64,000 nt of DNA from Lysobacteraceae bacterium NML03-0222 (lineage in GTDB: Bacteria > Pseudomonadota > Gammaproteobacteria > Xanthomonadales > Xanthomonadaceae), in NCBI GenBank assembly GCA_002798195.1, contig NWQM01000010.1, forward strand, positions 8,613 through 72,612, in the 5' to 3' direction. The first letter of the stretch is position 1. Each line of letters starts with the position of its first letter. A model generated the notes under the pieces. It did no database searches and was not told where the DNA came from. It saw nothing but the letters and a program-made list of their open reading frames with translations. The position numbers and the translations under genes are program-made. Below, one piece after another: positions 16,748 to 26,093 of this stretch.

Positions 16748-17887
16748 ATGTCACGCATGTCTTTTCAGCTCCTTGGCCAGGACGGCGCTGCCCGTCGTGG
16801 TCGTCTTGTCTTCCCGCGCGGTACCGTGGAAACCCCGGCCTTCATGCCGGTGGGGACGTATGGTTCGGTGAAAGGGGTCTTTCCCGAACAAATCCGCGCC
16901 TTGGGTGCGGAAATCATCCTCGGCAATACTTTTCATCTTTATTTGCGCCCCGGTCTTGAAGTCATCAAGGCGCATGGTGGCCTGCATGGCTTTGGCAAAT
17001 GGCAAGGACCGATTCTGACCGATTCGGGCGGCTTTCAGGTGTTCTCGCTGGCGCACCGGCGCAAGATCACGGAACAAGGCGTGACCTTCGCCGCGCCCAC
17101 CGATGGCCGCAAAGTGTTTCTGGGGCCGGAAGAATCGATGCACATCCAGAAAGTGCTGGATAGCGATATCGTGATGATTTTCGACGAATGCCCGCCGGTG
17201 CAGGTCGATGGCGCACCGGTCAGCGCCGATATTGTTCGCCGCTCGATGGAATTGTCCCTGCGCTGGGCCGAGCGCAGCAAGCGTGCGCATGAGGGCAATG
17301 ACGCCGCCTTGTTCGGCATCGTCCAGGGTGGCGTGCATCACGAGCTGCGCAGCCGTTCGGCAGAAGGTTTGAAGGCGATTGGTTTTGATGGCTATGCCAT
17401 CGGCGGCCTGGCGGTGGGCGAAACCGAGCAAGAGCGCAATGCCATGCTTGATCACACCGCCCCGCAGCTGCCCGAAGACAAACCCCGCTACCTGATGGGC
17501 GTGGGGCGTCCTGAAGACCTGGTGGAAGCGGTCGCGCGCGGCGTGGACATGTTCGATTGCGTCATGCCCACCCGCAATGCCCGCAACGGCCATTTCTTCA
17601 CCGCTACTGGCACGGTGCGTATCCGCAATGCCAAGTACGAGCATGACCTGGCGCCGATTGAACCCGGCTGCGACTGTTATGCCTGCGCCAATGGCTTTTC
17701 ACGCAGCTACCTGCGCCATCTGGACCGCTGCAACGAAATGCTCGCACCGATGCTCGGCACGCTGCACAACCTGCGCTATTACCAGCGCTTGATGGCGCAG
17801 ATGCGTGCGGCCATCGAGCAAGGCCGTTTTGCCGACTTCCGCGCCGAGTTTTACGCCGTGCGAGGGCTGCCTTTGCCGCGCGTTTGA
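16748..17887 (+). CDS. tgt: Queuine tRNA-ribosyltransferase
   Basis: Tgt, 379 residues, exchanges guanine 34 for preQ1 in tRNAs with GUN anticodons. Seen in order: the TIM-barrel start (RGRLVFPRGTVETPAFMPVGTYG), the ILTDSGGFQVFSL segment with the catalytic Asp, DECPPV, GIVQGGVHHELRSRSAEGL, GYAIGGLAVGE, the second catalytic Asp in MFDCVMPTRNARNG, and zinc ligands in CDCYAC plus a downstream His (YLRHLDRCNEMLA). ATG 16748 (MSRMSFQL) matches the family opening better than 16739. There is no queA or yajC beside it here. Confidence 0.95.
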   Translation: MSRMSFQLLGQDGAARRGRLVFPRGTVETPAFMPVGTYGSVKGVFPEQIRALGAEIILGNTFHLYLRPGLEVIKAHGGLHGFGKWQGPILTDSGGFQVFSLAHRRKITEQGVTFAAPTDGRKVFLGPEESMHIQKVLDSDIVMIFDECPPVQVDGAPVSADIVRRSMELSLRWAERSKRAHEGNDAALFGIVQGGVHHELRSRSAEGLKAIGFDGYAIGGLAVGETEQERNAMLDHTAPQLPEDKPRYLMGVGRPEDLVEAVARGVDMFDCVMPTRNARNGHFFTATGTVRIRNAKYEHDLAPIEPGCDCYACANGFSRSYLRHLDRCNEMLAPMLGTLHNLRYYQRLMAQMRAAIEQGRFADFRAEFYAVRGLPLPRV

Positions 17888-17938
17888 CTGTTTCATCCAA
17901 ATCATGCGGCTTGAGCAGGCCTTCCCTTGGAGCGGTTT

Positions 17939-19135
17939 TCAGGCGTTGGCAGAATTTGCAGCAGCGGTAAACAGGATATCGGTGGAGGAGTTCAGTGCCG
18001 TTTCCACTGAATCCTGCACCACGCCGATGATGAAGCCGATGGCGACCACCTGCATGGCCACGTCGTTGGGGATATTGAAAAGGCTGGTGGCCAGGGGAAT
18101 TAGCAGCAGCGAGCCACCGGCCACGCCCGAAGCGCCGCATGCGCCCAGCGTGGCGATGAGTGAGAGCAGCAATGCCGAGCCAAAATCCACCTCGATGCCC
18201 AGGGTGTGCGCAGCCGCCAGGGTCATGACATTGATGGTGATGGCCGCACCGGCCATGTTGATGGTGGCGCCCAGCGGGATACTCACCGAATACAGATCCG
18301 GGTTCAGCCCCAGCTTGCGTGCCAGATGGATGTTGACCGGGATATTGGCCGCCGAGCTGCGGGTGAAAAATGCGGTAATGCCCGATTCGCGCAGGCAGGT
18401 GAACACCAGCGGATAGGGGTTGCGCCGGGTTTTGATGAACACGATCAGCGGATTGACCACTAGTGCGATAAACAGCATCGAGCCCACCAATACCCCCAGC
18501 AAGCGCGCATAGCCCAGGAGCGCGGCAAAGCCGGTTTCGGCCACCGTGCTTGCCACCAGCCCCAGAATGCCTACAGGTGCGGTGCGAATCACCCATTTCA
18601 CCACTTGCGAAACGGCATCGGCCAAATCGCCCATCAGCGCGCGGGTTTGCGTATTGGCCCGGCGCAGTGCCAGTCCCAGCAGGATGGCCCAGGTCAGGAT
18701 GCCGATGTAATTGGCATTGGCAAGTGCCGCTACCGGGTTTGCGACCAGATTCATCAGGAGGTTCATCAGCACCTCATGCAGGCTGGCCGGGGCAGTTTGC
18801 TGGGCGGCATCAAGGCTGAGTTCCAGCCGGGTGGGGAACAGGAAGCTGGCCGCAACGGTGGTGAGTGCAGCCAGGAATGTGCCGGCCAGATACATCACCA
18901 ATACCGGACGGATATAGCGCCCGGAGGCCGCCTGAAAGCGGCATAGCGCCGCGAGTACCAGCACGAAAATCAGCACCGGGGCGAGAGCCTTGAGCGCGCC
19001 GACAAACAAATTGCCGAGGAGCGAAAGCCCGGCGGCGACATCGGGCAGGAAGGTGCCCAATAGAGCCCCAAATACCAGCGCCAGTGCGATTTGTGGCACC
19101 AGACCAAAGCGTTCGGCAGGGGGTGCAGTATTCAT
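17939..19135 (-). CDS. sstT: Serine/threonine:Na+ symporter SstT
   Basis: A 398-residue DAACS-family symporter. The opening ERFGLVPQIALALVFGALLGTFLP, SGITAFFTRSSAANIPVNIHLARKLGL (a Ser-rich reentrant loop), VSIPLGATINMAGAAITINVMTLAAAHTLGI (NMxG motif) and CGASGVAGGSLLLIPLATSLFNIPNDVAMQVVA are the hallmarks of SstT rather than of GltP. About eight membrane helices plus two reentrant loops are visible. AAGGA lies just before ATG 19135. It is divergent from the S9 peptidase and convergent with tgt. Confidence 0.93.
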   Translation of the reverse strand: MNTAPPAERFGLVPQIALALVFGALLGTFLPDVAAGLSLLGNLFVGALKALAPVLIFVLVLAALCRFQAASGRYIRPVLVMYLAGTFLAALTTVAASFLFPTRLELSLDAAQQTAPASLHEVLMNLLMNLVANPVAALANANYIGILTWAILLGLALRRANTQTRALMGDLADAVSQVVKWVIRTAPVGILGLVASTVAETGFAALLGYARLLGVLVGSMLFIALVVNPLIVFIKTRRNPYPLVFTCLRESGITAFFTRSSAANIPVNIHLARKLGLNPDLYSVSIPLGATINMAGAAITINVMTLAAAHTLGIEVDFGSALLLSLIATLGACGASGVAGGSLLLIPLATSLFNIPNDVAMQVVAIGFIIGVVQDSVETALNSSTDILFTAAANSANA

Positions 19136-19279
19136 GAGGATTCCTTCGCTGGCGGATAGCTGCACAGGGTAGGGCAAAATCCAGCTTTTGTTCACGAAAA
19201 TGCCCGCTGCCGGGGGCATGGACTTGTCATCTTGGCGCGTGCCATTCAAAGTGGCGGCAGGTTCCATGGGGAGTTCCCG

Positions 19280-21298
19280 ATGAAGATGATGAAAACCGTG
19301 CTGGCAGGCGCAGCCCTGCTTGCCAGCGGCAGTGTGATGGCGCAGGCCGGCATGAATTTGCAGCAACTGGCGCAGCTGCGCGCAGTGACGCAAGTAAAAA
19401 TCAGCCCGGATGGGCGGCAATTGGCCTATGCCTTGTCGGTACCGCGGCAAGTGGGTGTAGATGAAGACGGTGCGGCGAATTTCGAGTTGCATATCAGCGA
19501 TGCTCGTGGCACGAGCCGCGGCTTTGTCACTGGTCAGGTGAATGTGGGCGCGCTGAACTGGCAGGCCGACTCTGCGGCGGTGACTTATCTTGCCAAGCGT
19601 GAAGGGGATGATGCCCGCGCGCTGTATCGCATTCCGCTGGCCGGTGGCGAATCGCAGCGGCTCATCAAGCTGAAAACCGATATTCGCAGCTACAGCTTCT
19701 CGCCTGATGGGCGTCAGGTTGCACTGCTGGCATCGGTGCCGGAAAGCGAAGCCGTCGCAGCGCTCAGGAAAAAAGGCTTTAGCCAAAAGGTGTACGAAGA
19801 AGACTGGCGGCCGGTGGGTGTTTGGATTGCCGACCTTGGCGCGGGCGCTGCTGCGCCAAGGTTACTGCCGGTGGAAGGCAGTGTGCAATCGGTGAGCTGG
19901 AGCCCGGCCGGTGACCGCCTGGCCTTGGCAGTCGCCCCGCGGCAGCTGACCGACGATACCCTGGTGTTCACCCGTATCCAGATGGTGGCGCCCGATGGCA
20001 GGCTGCTGGGGCGTGTGGATAACCCGGGCAAGCTGGGCAAGCTCGCTTGGAGCCGTGACGGTGAGCAGCTAGCCTTTATTTCCGCCGCCGACAAGCATGA
20101 CTCGATGCAGGGGCGGCTGATGGTAACTGGCAAGTCCGGTGGCGAGTTCCGCGATGTATTGCCCGGCCTGTTGGGGCAAGTGGCGGATATGGAATGGCTT
20201 GAAGGCAGCAGACTGCTGTTTGTCAGCCATGAAGGCGTGGAGGCGCGTGTAGGCGAAGTCAATGCCATGGGCGGCGCAGCACGCAACGTGCTGGCATTGG
20301 GCGGGCCGATTTGGACCGGCATCTCCGCAAGCCGTGATGGCAAACTGGGGCTCCTGGGCAGCACGGCGCAGCATCCCGCCGAGGCCTTCATTGCCGAAAC
20401 GGGTGATGCCAGACGGCTGACACAGAGCAATCCGCAACTGGCGCAGATCGCCCTGGCGCGGCAGGAAGTAGTGCGTTACAAGAGCCGCGACGGGCTGGAG
20501 CTGGAGGGCTTGTTGGTACATCCGCTGAGGCGGCAGGGCAATGCGCGCGTGCCGCTGGTGACCATCGTCCATGGCGGGCCTGAATCGCATTACAGCAACG
20601 GTTGGCTGACGGCATATTCGCAGCCGGTGCAAGTGCTGGCCGCACAAGGCTTTGCCTCGTTCCTGCCCAATTACCGCAGCAGTACCGGGCGCGGAGTGGA
20701 ATTTTCCAAGCTGGGCTTTGGCAAACCGGGCATGGGCGAGTTTGATGACATCGTTGATGGCGTTGACCACCTGATTGCCAGCGGCCTTGTGGACAAGGAC
20801 AAGGTCGGCATCACCGGCGGCTCCTATGGCGGTTATGCCAGTGCCTGGGGCGCGACTTATTACAGCGAGCGCTTCGCCGCATCAGTGATGTTTGTCGGCA
20901 TTTCTGACCAGTCCAGCCTGATTACCACCGGCGACATCCCTTGGGAGCAGTATCTGGTGCATATGGGCAAATGGCCGTGGGAGGACGAGGCCATGTTTCG
21001 CCAGCAAAGCCCGGTGAATCATGCTGGCAAATCACGCACGCCGACCTTGATTCTGCATGGCGAGGCCGACCCGCGCGTGCCGGTGATGCAGTCCTACATG
21101 ATGTATCGCTATCTGAAACTGGCCGGACAGGCGCCGGTGCGGCTGGTGCTGTATCCGGGCGAAGGCCATGGCAACCAGCGCGCCGCCTCGCGCTATGACT
21201 ATTCGCTGCGGCTGCTGCGCTGGATGCAGCATTATCTGACCGGCCCCGGAGGCGAGCCGCCGCCGTATGCGCTTGATTATCAATTGCCGAAGAAGTGA
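19280..21298 (+). CDS. S9-family prolyl oligopeptidase-like serine peptidase
   Basis: A 672-residue secreted peptidase with a signal peptide (MKMMKTVLAGAALLASGSVMAQ). The first 400 residues form a beta-propeller of WD/PD40 type (repeats such as VKISPDGRQLAYALS, YSFSPDGRQVALLA, VSWSPAGDRLALA, LAWSRDGEQLAFIS). The alpha/beta-hydrolase domain carries the triad Ser515 (GGSYGGYAS), Asp597 (GEADPRVP) and His630 (GEGHGNQR). It resembles dipeptidyl peptidases and acylaminoacyl peptidases that trim short peptides in the periplasm. GGGGAG (19268-19273) sits 6 bases before ATG 19280, which decides the start. Confidence 0.93.
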   Translation: MKMMKTVLAGAALLASGSVMAQAGMNLQQLAQLRAVTQVKISPDGRQLAYALSVPRQVGVDEDGAANFELHISDARGTSRGFVTGQVNVGALNWQADSAAVTYLAKREGDDARALYRIPLAGGESQRLIKLKTDIRSYSFSPDGRQVALLASVPESEAVAALRKKGFSQKVYEEDWRPVGVWIADLGAGAAAPRLLPVEGSVQSVSWSPAGDRLALAVAPRQLTDDTLVFTRIQMVAPDGRLLGRVDNPGKLGKLAWSRDGEQLAFISAADKHDSMQGRLMVTGKSGGEFRDVLPGLLGQVADMEWLEGSRLLFVSHEGVEARVGEVNAMGGAARNVLALGGPIWTGISASRDGKLGLLGSTAQHPAEAFIAETGDARRLTQSNPQLAQIALARQEVVRYKSRDGLELEGLLVHPLRRQGNARVPLVTIVHGGPESHYSNGWLTAYSQPVQVLAAQGFASFLPNYRSSTGRGVEFSKLGFGKPGMGEFDDIVDGVDHLIASGLVDKDKVGITGGSYGGYASAWGATYYSERFAASVMFVGISDQSSLITTGDIPWEQYLVHMGKWPWEDEAMFRQQSPVNHAGKSRTPTLILHGEADPRVPVMQSYMMYRYLKLAGQAPVRLVLYPGEGHGNQRAASRYDYSLRLLRWMQHYLTGPGGEPPPYALDYQLPKK

Positions 21299-21405
21299 GT
21301 TTCTGCAAAACACGGCTGAACTATCCGCATCCCCGTACTTTTGTTGCGGGGATAAGGCTGTTTTTTTGCGGTATTTCAGTGCCGGGATATGCGTCCGGCA
21401 GCGCA

Positions 21406-21573
21406 CCCACTTTCTTTTGGAAAGAAAGTGGGCAAAGAAACTGCCCTGACTGGCGCGCTCCGCTACGCGGAGTACCCTGCGCTCCTCGCAACAAATGGCG
21501 ACAGGGCAAACTCGCGTTGCTCAAACATGCCCTGTCTTGTTTCCATTTGTCGCTGCGGTACTCGGCGCGCCAG
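21406..21573. repeat. Interspersed foldback repeat element
   Basis: This 339-base gap (21299-21637) contains no gene but a strongly structured element. A 12-bp perfect hairpin CCCACTTTCTTT / AAAGAAAGTGGG (21406-21432, loop TGG) is followed by a foldback whose ends are CTGGCGCGC (21450-21458) and GCGCGCCAG (21565-21573). Inside is another 9-bp pair, GACAGGGCA / TGCCCTGTC. I recall similar CCCACTTTCTTT hairpin units as common intergenic repeats in Xanthomonadaceae; that recall needs a search. Short proteins read through it (for example PTFFWKESGQRN) are artefacts of the repeat. Confidence 0.7.
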
Positions 21574-21637
21574 AACAGGGCGGAGAATCAAAAGCCAAAG
21601 CGGCTGAGCCGCAGCCAGAAAGCCCAATGAGTCCAAC

Positions 21638-22564
21638 ATGAGCCAGACCTATCCCATCGGAACCCCCGGCATCCCCTGGGGCGCAGCAGAAAAACAGCAG
21701 TGGCGCGCCCGGCAAAAACGCCAGCGCAGCTATGCCGAAGAAGTGCAAAGCGCCATTCGTGCATTGGCCGATGATTTTGAACTTGTCCAGTATGGTGAGC
21801 TTGATTACGGCGCCGATGGCCGCTTTCCGCTTTGCGGGCTGAAATCCCGCCCCTGGGATGAGACGCTGGATGTGGCGCTGATTACCGGCGGCGTGCATGG
21901 CTATGAAACCAGTGGCGTGCATGGCGCTTTGCTGTTTGCCCGCGAACATGCGGCGCACTATGCCGGACGCATCAATCTGTTGATTGCAGCCTGCGTCAGC
22001 CCTTGGGCCTATGAGCGCATCCAGCGTTGGAATGCCGATGCCATTGACCCCAACCGCTCGTTTTATCCGCAAAGCCCGGCACAGGAGGCGGCGCTGTTGA
22101 TGGCCTGGGTGGCGCAGCAGCCGGGCAGGATGCGCCTGCATATCGACCTGCATGAAACCACCGACAGCGATGAAAGCGAATTCCGTCCGGCGCTGGCCGC
22201 GCGCGATGGCAAGCCGTTCGTGCCCGGTACCATTCCCGATGGCTTTTATCTGGTGGATGATTCAGCACGGCCACAACCGGCTTTCCAGCGCGCCATCATC
22301 GAGCGCGTGGCGGCTGTGACCCATATCGCCCCGGCCGATGCGGATGGCTGCATCATCGGCTCGCCAGTGGTGGCTGAAGGCGTGATCGAGTACGACTGCA
22401 AGGGACTGGGACTGTGCGCAGGTCTTAGCGATGCGCCATATGTCACCACCACCGAAGTGTATCCAGACAGCCCAAGAGCCACGTCCGCGCAATGCAACCA
22501 AGCACAGGCCGCGGCGGTCTGCGCGGCGCTGGATTTTGTGCTGGCAAGGCAGGGAGAAGCATGA
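21638..22564 (+). CDS. M14-family zinc carboxypeptidase
   Basis: A 308-residue cytoplasmic M14 metallocarboxypeptidase (no signal sequence). Zinc ligands: GGVHGYETSG gives His-x-x-Glu, and HIDLHETTDSDE supplies the later His; DPNRSFYPQ is the substrate-binding Asn-Arg motif. A C-terminal TTTEVYPDS region probably holds the catalytic Glu. It resembles the succinylglutamate desuccinylase/aspartoacylase-like branch of M14. Its stop overlaps the start of the next gene by an ATGA junction at 22561, so the two were coupled. Confidence 0.85.
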   Translation: MSQTYPIGTPGIPWGAAEKQQWRARQKRQRSYAEEVQSAIRALADDFELVQYGELDYGADGRFPLCGLKSRPWDETLDVALITGGVHGYETSGVHGALLFAREHAAHYAGRINLLIAACVSPWAYERIQRWNADAIDPNRSFYPQSPAQEAALLMAWVAQQPGRMRLHIDLHETTDSDESEFRPALAARDGKPFVPGTIPDGFYLVDDSARPQPAFQRAIIERVAAVTHIAPADADGCIIGSPVVAEGVIEYDCKGLGLCAGLSDAPYVTTTEVYPDSPRATSAQCNQAQAAAVCAALDFVLARQGEA

Positions 22565-23225
22565 AACGCATTACTTGCGCGGCGCTATGGCTTGGCTTAG
22601 TGGCCTGTAGCGGCGCGCCGCCTGCCGAGGAAACAGCGCAAACGACGCAGTTGCAGCAGGCAGGGAAGGGCATCGAGGCGGCAGAGATGGCCGAGCATAT
22701 GCTGGCGCTGAGAGCCGCGGCCGTGTTGGGGGATCAGCCGGAAGTTGAGCGGCGTATGGCAGCCATGAACGAACAAATGCGTCTGGCGATGCGCATACCC
22801 GATCCGGCGCGTCCGGTGAACCGGGAGGCGGCACGTGCCCAAGTGCTTGCGCTTGAGGGGGGCGCAGTGTGGTATGGGTCGATCAGAACCATTTGCTGGT
22901 CCGGGTGACGGCAGCGCCATTGCGTACACAAGCAATGATTGACCAGATTTGCCTGCGGTTGCAGCCCTTGGGCGATACCTTGGCGGTGGTGGTCAATTTG
23001 CAGGCAGCAACGGCACATGATTATTCGCAGCTGCAGACCTTGAGTCGCAACTGCCAGTTGCAGGGGGATGAACGCGCCTTTCTGCAAGCCCGGCGGGAAA
23101 TGGATGTGTTGCCCGAGCACTATCGTCAGCAGCAGGCCAATGCCATGCAGCATCAAAACACGATTCGCAAGCCACGCGATGAGGAAGCCGTGCGCGCCTA
23201 CCTGCAGAACACGCCGCAGATGTAA
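22561..23225 (+). pseudogene. Frameshifted lipoprotein of unknown function
   Basis: The first part (22561 on) encodes a lipoprotein: MKRITCAALWLGLVACSG has the lipobox LVAC. It reads well to ...AARAQVLALEGG and then leaves frame at a run of six G (22857-22862), ending soon after. From 22869 the frame one base back continues with convincing protein (SVVWVDQNHLLVRV, LQPLGDTLAVVVNLQAAT, TLSRNCQLQGDERAFLQARR) to 23225. One extra G would join them as ALEGGRSVVWVDQN, about 222 residues. So either the gene is broken by a one-base deletion in the G run or the base call is wrong. I do not recognise the family beyond this; it may be a conserved Xanthomonadaceae lipoprotein. Confidence 0.7.
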
Positions 23226-23250
23226 AGCGTGCTGTATGCGGGGGATCAGG

Positions 23251-23283
23251 CAAACAAAACGCCGCAGTTTTCTCTGCGGCGTT
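23251..23283 (-). terminator. Terminator after the LolA-like gene
   Basis: A 10-bp stem (AACGCCGCAG / CTGCGGCGTT, 6-base loop) is followed on the minus strand by a T-rich tail (TTTTGTTTG). It lies 24 bases beyond the stop of the minus-strand gene at 23307. Confidence 0.75.
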
Positions 23284-23306
23284 GCAGTCAAAGCCCCAAA
23301 GCAAAA

Positions 23307-24125
23307 TCAGGGATTGAGCTTCTTTCCGGCGCTATCTTCGTTGCCGGAATTACCCAGCAGCCCCTGGATGGCAGGTGGCAGGGCAAAGACTTCATCGCTG
23401 GGCGGGGTGGTGTCAAAGCCGGTGAACTTCAGCACCTGGGTCTGCCCCATCATCTGCATTTCAGAATGCACCGGCATTGTGTAGCCGGCCAAGTCGCCAT
23501 ATTGCTTGATGACGGTGGTGACTTCAATTTCGCCCATCGGTGAGCTGGTCTTGCCGCCGCTGGCAAGCAGCAAGCCATCATCGACGCCGTAGCAGTCCCA
23601 GCTTTCGCGGCCGGACTTCCATTGGATATTCACTTTATCGCAGCGTTTGCCGTTGTATTCGGCGATGCCGACGATGCTCATCGCATCCACGAAGTTTGGC
23701 AGGCGGCGGATGGCATCGGGATGATAGCTTTCCAGCTGCTGGGCGCGCTCGCTGCCTTCCAGAAGCCGCGGTCCTTGGAACGGGTCCATCATCCATACGG
23801 TTCCATCAATGATGCCGGACTCGATGGCACCGACACCGGGCAGCTCGACCTTGCTGATGATTTTTTGATGGCCGCTGAATGAAACCGTCATCGGTGCATT
23901 GATCCCGGCAGCGGGGATGGAAAAGCTGCCAATCAAGGTGCCGGTCTGGCTTTTCTGGATATTGTCCATGCCGCCCAGAGCCTGGATATGGCGATCCACC
24001 AAGACGCGCGGATCGGGGCGAGTGGTGCTATCGGCACGGGCTGCCGGCGTGTTCGCCATCAATGGCACGGCCATCAAAACGGTCAGCGCAAGCAGGGTAG
24101 GGCGCAGCGGGCGGGTTTTCATCAT
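23307..24125 (-). CDS. Secreted protein, outer-membrane lipoprotein-sorting-like fold
   Basis: A 272-residue exported protein: MMKTRPLRPTLLALTVLMAVPLMANTPAARA is a signal peptide. The mature part starts VLVDRHIQALGGMDNIQKSQTGTLIG, and continues with IISKVELPGVGAIESGIIDGTVWMMDPFQGPRLLEG and EVTTVIKQYGDLAGYTMPVHSEMQMMGQTQVLKFTGF, a pattern seen in LolA/LolB-like and M-domain proteins often encoded with peptidases. AGGAG lies before ATG 24125. The gene overlaps the S41 peptidase by an ATGA junction (24122-24125) and is its downstream partner in one operon. Function not known. Confidence 0.6.
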   Translation of the reverse strand: MMKTRPLRPTLLALTVLMAVPLMANTPAARADSTTRPDPRVLVDRHIQALGGMDNIQKSQTGTLIGSFSIPAAGINAPMTVSFSGHQKIISKVELPGVGAIESGIIDGTVWMMDPFQGPRLLEGSERAQQLESYHPDAIRRLPNFVDAMSIVGIAEYNGKRCDKVNIQWKSGRESWDCYGVDDGLLLASGGKTSSPMGEIEVTTVIKQYGDLAGYTMPVHSEMQMMGQTQVLKFTGFDTTPPSDEVFALPPAIQGLLGNSGNEDSAGKKLNP

Positions 24126-25486
24126 GGAGTCTCCTGGGTGGGCACGGTGTCGGCTTGCAGCCACTGTTGCAAAGCGCGAAGTGTAGCGTCCTGCCCGGCG
24201 TGCAATGTTTCAAAAGTGTTGGGCGCAAAGATGTCCGGGGTAATGCCGATGCCTTCCAGACGTTGGCCATTGGGGGCGGTCAGGTCAGCCACGGCATACA
24301 GCAGGCGGTCGCCATTGGGCAGGGTATTCATCAGTGATGGCAAGGCCATGCCGGCCGAGGGCGTGCCAATGATGGTGGCGCGCCCGGCTTGTTGCAGCCC
24401 TGAGGCAAACACTTCCGAAGTGCTGGCCGAACGTCCATCCAGCAAGATGGCGAGTTTGCCACTGTAAGGCGTGAGCGGCTTGCCATCATCGCTGACCCGG
24501 CGTGGCAGCGCGGGCAGGCGTGCGCTGGCGCCGCCGGCACTGAAGTAGCCAAGTGGGGTGGGTTCGTTTACCAGATAGCCGCCCACCCCCATCGCCGTGC
24601 CAATCACCCCGCCGGGATTGCCGCGCAGGTCAATGGCGATGGCCTTGCAATCGCGCACTTCGGCCAATGCCTTGGGGAAGGCTTGATTGAGTGCCGGTGC
24701 CCAGAGATTGAAGCGGATAAGCCCCAGACAACCGCCATCGGCCAGCGCAAGACGCCGCTGATGGAGGTAGAACAGAGCAGGTGGCAATAGAGGGATATTG
24801 ACCAGCTCGCCCGTTGCGGGCGCAGGCACCACTTCGCGTATTTGCGTGCGGTTTTGCGCATCGCGCAATTCCAGTTTGAGCTTGCGCGCCTGTGCGCTGG
24901 TTTCCAGCAGGCTGGCAATGGCCGACTCGAAATACATCTGCGCCGTGCGCCGGGCTTTGGGTTCGAGTTTTTCAATTTCGGCAAGCGCCGTTGCCATTGT
25001 CCGGCCATTGATGCGTTCAATCCGCCAGCCGGGCTGGATGCCCTGGATGGCTGCGGGCGAGCCGGGCGTCACCTGCAGCACTGCAAGCTCGCCTTCCACC
25101 ATGCCTGCGACCAGCCCACTATCGCGGAAGCCGCTCAACACCGGCTCAAGTTTGCCGCTATGGGCAATATCCACCGCATCGGCGGGAATCAGGTTGAAGT
25201 GGGATTCACCGATTTCATCCAGCATCGCCTGAATGCTTTGCCTCAGCTCATCCTTATTACGGGCACGCGCTGCGGTCGGCCGATGACGCCGGGCAACCGC
25301 ATCCCAGTCGATGCCGCGCGCGCGCACTGCATACGGGCTTTCATCCACCAGAAGCCAGGCCGCATCGAAGGTTTCGGCTGCCAGTTGACTGTCGAATTTG
25401 GCCGTTTGCCGCGCCTGGACAGCGGGCGTGGCGGCAAGCAAAACGCCAAGGCTTGAAGCAAGCAGAATGCGGGACATGCTGGTCAT
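24122..25486 (-). CDS. S41-family C-terminal processing peptidase-like protein
   Basis: A 454-residue exported protease. A signal peptide (MTSMSRILLASSLGVLLAATPAVQA) is followed by a helical region, a PDZ-like segment (VLQVTPGSPAAIQGIQPGWRIERINGRTM) and the S41 core: LGLIRFNLWAPALNQAF, CKAIAIDLRGNPGGVIGTAMGVGGYLV, LAILLDGRSASTSEVFASGLQQAGRATIIGTPSAG. The Ser in SASTSE with a following Lys-poor segment makes the catalytic dyad uncertain. The start is ATG 25486, with ATG 25477 as an alternative; neither has a strong ribosome-binding site. Cotranscribed with the downstream LolA-like gene. Confidence 0.8.
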   Translation of the reverse strand: MTSMSRILLASSLGVLLAATPAVQARQTAKFDSQLAAETFDAAWLLVDESPYAVRARGIDWDAVARRHRPTAARARNKDELRQSIQAMLDEIGESHFNLIPADAVDIAHSGKLEPVLSGFRDSGLVAGMVEGELAVLQVTPGSPAAIQGIQPGWRIERINGRTMATALAEIEKLEPKARRTAQMYFESAIASLLETSAQARKLKLELRDAQNRTQIREVVPAPATGELVNIPLLPPALFYLHQRRLALADGGCLGLIRFNLWAPALNQAFPKALAEVRDCKAIAIDLRGNPGGVIGTAMGVGGYLVNEPTPLGYFSAGGASARLPALPRRVSDDGKPLTPYSGKLAILLDGRSASTSEVFASGLQQAGRATIIGTPSAGMALPSLMNTLPNGDRLLYAVADLTAPNGQRLEGIGITPDIFAPNTFETLHAGQDATLRALQQWLQADTVPTQETP

Positions 25487-25541
25487 CATCCGAAAAGCCC
25501 GCAGCATAGCCGGGTTTTGCCCGATACGCTGCAGCGCAGGT

Positions 25542-26045
25542 TCAGGCATATTTGTTGTGCGCGCGCATCAGCTGCTGTTTTTCCCGGTTCCAGTCGCGCT
25601 CCTTGCTGGCAGCGCGCTTGTCGTGTGCCTGCTTGCCCTTGGCCAGCGCGATTTCCGCCTTCACCTTGTTGCCTTTCCAGTACAGCGCGGTGGGGATGAT
25701 GGTGTAGCCATCGCGCTGCACCCGGCCAATCAGGTTGTCGATTTCGCGCCGGTGCAGCAATAGCTTGCGGCTGCGGCGCTCATCGGCACGGATATGGGTG
25801 GAGGCCTGAATCAGCGGCGTGATTTGTGCGCCAAACAAAAACATCTCGCCATCTTTGATGAGTGCATAGCTCTCGCCGATATTGGCGCGTCCTGCGCGGA
25901 TTGCCTTCAGCTCCCAGCCTTGCAGCGCAAGCCCGGCTTCAAAACGCTGCTCCAGGTGATATTCATGTTTGGCACGCTTGTTGAGCGCGATGGTCGGGTT
26001 CTTTGCCGTATCCTTTGCGCCCTTGTTTTTTTGATTCTTGCTCAT
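25542..26045 (-). CDS. smpB: SsrA-binding protein SmpB
   Basis: SmpB, 167 residues, binds tmRNA and brings it to stalled ribosomes for trans-translation. Signature segments: ALNKRAKHEYHLEQRFEAGLALQGWELKAIRAGRANI, SYALIKDGEMFLFGAQITP, RSRKLLLHRREIDNLIGRVQRDGYTIIPTALYWKGNKVKAEIALAKGK, and the basic tail KRAASKERDWNREKQ. The basic C-terminus reaches into the mRNA channel. It is divergent from ratA, with a 48-base gap. The products tagged through SmpB are the substrates that SspB (4777) delivers to ClpXP. Confidence 0.96.
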   Translation of the reverse strand: MSKNQKNKGAKDTAKNPTIALNKRAKHEYHLEQRFEAGLALQGWELKAIRAGRANIGESYALIKDGEMFLFGAQITPLIQASTHIRADERRSRKLLLHRREIDNLIGRVQRDGYTIIPTALYWKGNKVKAEIALAKGKQAHDKRAASKERDWNREKQQLMRAHNKYA

Positions 26046-26093
26046 GGCGGCATTGTCGCCGATGAGCCGGGAAATTGCAGTGAGGATGTTGGT

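Noticed and set aside
21267..21630. Short proteins with PTFFWKESGQRN-type sequence
   Set aside because: They are translations of the foldback repeat.
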